The notes under the pieces were generated by a model. The model saw nothing but the letters and a program-made list of their open reading frames with translations, did not search any database and had not been told where the DNA came from. DNA of 64,000 nt from Verrucomicrobiia bacterium DG1235 (GTDB taxonomy: Bacteria > Verrucomicrobiota > Verrucomicrobiia > Opitutales > Opitutaceae): positions 5,050,538 to 5,114,537 of the forward strand of contig DS990592.1 in assembly GCA_000155695.1 (NCBI GenBank). The letters run 5' to 3'. Every line of letters begins with the position of its first letter. The stretch's first letter is position 1. This document shows positions 62,103 through 64,000 of the stretch, in pieces. A program made the translations under genes and the position numbers.

Positions 62103-62142
62103 AATGTGGGTTTTGTCGATTAAACCAACAAAAGCCAACATT
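62103..62142. promoter_or_regulatory. Inverted repeat, candidate DeoR operator upstream of pduL
   Basis: AATGTGGGTTTTGT (62103-62116) is nearly the reverse complement of ACAAAAGCCAACATT (62128-62142), with an 11-nt centre. The inner TTTTGT/ACAAAA arms are the kind of sequence bound by DeoR-family regulators. It lies 7 nt upstream of the pduL start. Confidence 0.55.
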
Positions 62143-62148
62143 GATTAA

Positions 62149-62808
62149 ATGAATAGTACCCTCAGTAGAGCTCAAGTAGAACAGTTGGTTCGCGCTAGTC
62201 TCAGTCGTCAGTTAGGTGTTGCGGCGACTGCTGCGCCGAGTCCGTTGGTGGTGAATTCCAGCGCTCGCCATTGCCACTTGTCGCCGGAAGCGGTGGAGAC
62301 CCTTTTTGGAAAGGGGCATACGCTTACGCCGATGAAATCGCTCTATATGGATGGGCAATTCGCCGCCAAGGAATCGGTGACCTTGATCGGCCCCCGCAGT
62401 CGCGTGATCTCGAATCTCCGCATTCTCGGGCCGTGTCGAAATCTTAACCAAGTGGAGCTCGCCTTTACGGATTCGATTTCCTTGGGCTTTAAGATTCCGG
62501 TTCGCAACTCCGGCGATATCGCTGGGACGCCCGGCTGCATGTTGATGGGGCCGGCGGGATTTCTTGAAATGGATGAAGGCGTGATTCGGGCTGCTCCGCA
62601 CGTGCACATGCATCCGAAGGACGCGGAGCACTACGGCGTCGAAAACAAGAGCTACATGAAGCTGCGAGTAGGCGGTCCGTTAGGGGTGACCTTTGATCGG
62701 ATATTTGTCCGCGTAGACCCGGCCTTTAAGCTCGAGGTTCACATCGATACTGACGAAGCCAACGCGTGCGGGCTCGGGCCTGACGTGGAGTGCGAGTTGA
62801 TCAAGTAA
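62149..62808 (+). CDS. pduL: Phosphate propanoyltransferase, PduL-like, microcompartment enzyme
   Basis: A 219-aa PduL-type phosphotransacylase that converts acyl-CoA and phosphate to acyl-phosphate and CoA. It has an N-terminal amphipathic helix (SRAQVEQLVRASLSRQLG) of the type that targets enzymes into microcompartments. The catalytic core has the metal-binding NSSARHCHLSPEAVETLFG and HVHMHPKDAEHYG. It is followed after 70 nt by shell-protein genes and acetate kinase, the usual order of the planctomycete/verrucomicrobial locus. Confidence 0.96.
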   Translation: MNSTLSRAQVEQLVRASLSRQLGVAATAAPSPLVVNSSARHCHLSPEAVETLFGKGHTLTPMKSLYMDGQFAAKESVTLIGPRSRVISNLRILGPCRNLNQVELAFTDSISLGFKIPVRNSGDIAGTPGCMLMGPAGFLEMDEGVIRAAPHVHMHPKDAEHYGVENKSYMKLRVGGPLGVTFDRIFVRVDPAFKLEVHIDTDEANACGLGPDVECELIK

Positions 62809-62878
62809 CAATTTTTCGGATACGAAAATTTAGAATTCTGAAACGTTTAAAAAGAGAAACCCAAAAACCAAATAAGCA

Positions 62879-63148
62879 ATGAGTGAATCCATCGGATTGA
62901 TCGAAACCAAGGGCCTGACTGGCTCAATCGAGGCGAGTGACGCCATGGCCAAGGCCGCGGCGGTGACCCTCGTAAAGCAAATCTCTATCGGCGGCGGCTT
63001 TTTGACCGTTCTCGTCAAGGGAGACGTCGGCAGCGTGAAGGCGGCTGTCGAAGCAGGCGCGGAAGCGGCAAACCGTGTAGGCGAACTCGTTGGCTCCAAC
63101 GTAATCGCTCGTCCGCACGAAGAGCTTCTCAAGTATTTCGGCGCGTAA
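62879..63148 (+). CDS. BMC-H microcompartment shell protein (first)
   Basis: An 89-aa BMC-domain protein: SIGLIETKGLTGSIEASDAMAKAAAVTL, then [37 protein letters not shown]. Single-domain BMC-H proteins form hexamers that tile the shell facets. The paralogue that follows 24 nt later differs at the pore region, so the two tiles may have different pores. Confidence 0.97.
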   Translation: MSESIGLIETKGLTGSIEASDAMAKAAAVTLVKQISIGGGFLTVLVKGDVGSVKAAVEAGAEAANRVGELVGSNVIARPHEELLKYFGA

Positions 63149-63172
63149 CCAATATCTGGAGACATAAATAAA

Positions 63173-63451
63173 ATGGCTAAACAAGCAATTGGAATGATCG
63201 AATGTAAGGGGCTGATTAGCCTCATGGAAGCCGCAGACGCAGCTCTCAAATCAGCGGACGTCACGATGACAGGCTGGGAGAAGATCGGCTCTGGGCTCGT
63301 AACCGGATTTTTCACCGGCGACGTAGCGGCTGTGAAGGCAGCTGTAGAAGCAGGCTCGGAAGCCGCTTCGCAAGTGGGCGAAGTCGTAGCCGTGCAGGTA
63401 ATTCCACGTCCGCACGACGACCTCAGTAAGCTCGGAAGCTGGATCGGATAA
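63173..63451 (+). CDS. BMC-H microcompartment shell protein (second)
   Basis: A 92-aa BMC-H protein: [28 protein letters not shown], then [36 protein letters not shown]. It is about half identical to its neighbour by eye. Both lack extra domains. They are followed after 48 nt by acetate kinase. Confidence 0.97.
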   Translation: MAKQAIGMIECKGLISLMEAADAALKSADVTMTGWEKIGSGLVTGFFTGDVAAVKAAVEAGSEAASQVGEVVAVQVIPRPHDDLSKLGSWIG

Positions 63452-63499
63452 TCGGCTTTTCTAGAACCCTGACATCCAGCCAAGGACCCAGCCAATATC

Positions 63500-64000
63500 G
63501 TGAAAATCCTCATCGCCAACCTCGGATCGACCTCCTTCAAGTATCGTCTCTACGATATGGATGGAGCGGCTTCTTCGATGCTCGCCCAAGGCGGTTTCGA
63601 GCGGGTCTCCGAATACACGCCGTGCATCGAGAAGATGTTGGAGGATTTGATTTCGGAAGGTCATTTGGCATCGGGCTCTGAGCTCGACGCGGTCGGTTTC
63701 AAGACTGTGCTGGGCAAGGATCTCAGCGGCTGCGTGGACGCGGATGATCGCGTCCTCGCCGCCCTGGAAGGCTTCAAGGAAGTCGCTCCCGCTCATAACC
63801 CCGCCTATGCGGAAGGCATTCGCTGCTTCGAACGGCTCCTGCCGGACGTGCGTCGGGTCGCGCTTTTCGAGACGGCGTTTTACCAATGGATGGAGCCCGC
63901 AGCTTATAGCTACGCCATCCCGCAGGCTTGGCGAGACCTTGGCATCCGTCGCTACGGATTTCATGGAGCCAGCCACAAATTTATCGCCGAACGCACGGCA
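63500..64000 (+). CDS. ackA: Acetate/propionate kinase, N-terminal part (cut by window edge)
   Basis: A GTG at 63500 opens a frame that runs past the window (167 codons seen). It begins KILIANLGSTSFKYRLYDM, the ASKHA phosphate-binding start with Ser rather than Asn-Ser-Gly order, and contains ALFETAFYQWM and RRYGFHGASHKFIAERT, the acetate kinase signatures. It makes ATP from the acyl-phosphate produced by PduL. It is the last gene seen of the microcompartment operon. Confidence 0.92.
   Translation, partial: MKILIANLGSTSFKYRLYDMDGAASSMLAQGGFERVSEYTPCIEKMLEDLISEGHLASGSELDAVGFKTVLGKDLSGCVDADDRVLAALEGFKEVAPAHNPAYAEGIRCFERLLPDVRRVALFETAFYQWMEPAAYSYAIPQAWRDLGIRRYGFHGASHKFIAERTA

Noticed and set aside
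62812-62831. AATTTTTC/GAAAATT hairpin as terminator after pduL
   Set aside because: The stem is A/T-only, lacks a T tract and lies inside a microcompartment operon; not convincing.
1-64000. tRNA, rRNA, CRISPR arrays, prophage, insertion sequences
   Set aside because: I looked for cloverleaf-type segments, regular direct repeats with spacers, transposase or integrase motifs and phage genes and saw none.

Overview
The window looks like a chromosomal segment from a verrucomicrobium, most likely of the Opitutales/Puniceicoccaceae group. This is inferred from gene content: a planctomycete/verrucomicrobial-type bacterial microcompartment (BMC) locus at the right edge, a giant GreA-domain protein, a long SHMT, two DUF2911-TPR proteins, bacillithiol genes and many secreted or TonB-type proteins. 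No rRNA, tRNA, CRISPR array, prophage or intact insertion sequence was seen.

Left part (1-17.8 kb): a truncated TonB-dependent receptor gene diverges from an OmpR/QseC-type two-component pair. A restriction-modification island follows, with an MmeI-like fused nuclease-methyltransferase and two small PD-(D/E)XK nucleases. It lies between a decayed 3' fragment of a MacB/FtsX-type permease gene and an intact paralogue of that gene. Next come a secreted esterase, a DUF2911 protein, an ECF sigma/anti-sigma/YbjQ operon and a lipoprotein that looks like a catalytically dead M48-PDZ protease.

Middle (17.9-36.7 kb): the minus strand carries a long run pyrF-ispD-ispF-oppA-oppA-oppB-oppC, followed by an MsbA-type exporter and a secreted propeller-like protein. 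ispE and ptsI are divergent. Then come an ArsR-methyltransferase fusion, the GreA-domain protein, rsmB and an MFS transporter. Pyrimidine-rich heptamer arrays sit at the start codons of five minus-strand genes.

36.9-47 kb: a tightly coupled six-gene operon encodes a secreted PIG-L deacetylase, a 46-aa membrane peptide, a sodium/solute symporter, an unusually short BshC homologue, BshB and BshA, suggesting bacillithiol synthesis linked to transport. It is followed by a ZTP (pfl) riboswitch and glyA.

47-61 kb: a thioredoxin-like protein, a TonB-C protein, a chemoreceptor, a secreted papain-like protease, a tRNA-queuosine mannosyltransferase homologue, a cysteine-depleted FmdB-like protein, tyrS, engB, a DnaQ-like exonuclease, an SDR-AraC-SDR cluster, a GH5 glycosidase and an MBL-fold hydrolase.

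Right edge (61.2-64 kb): a DeoR regulator divergent from pduL, two BMC-H shell genes and the 5' part of an acetate kinase gene. This is the beginning of a microcompartment operon, probably for fucose/rhamnose-type sugar breakdown, that continues beyond the window.
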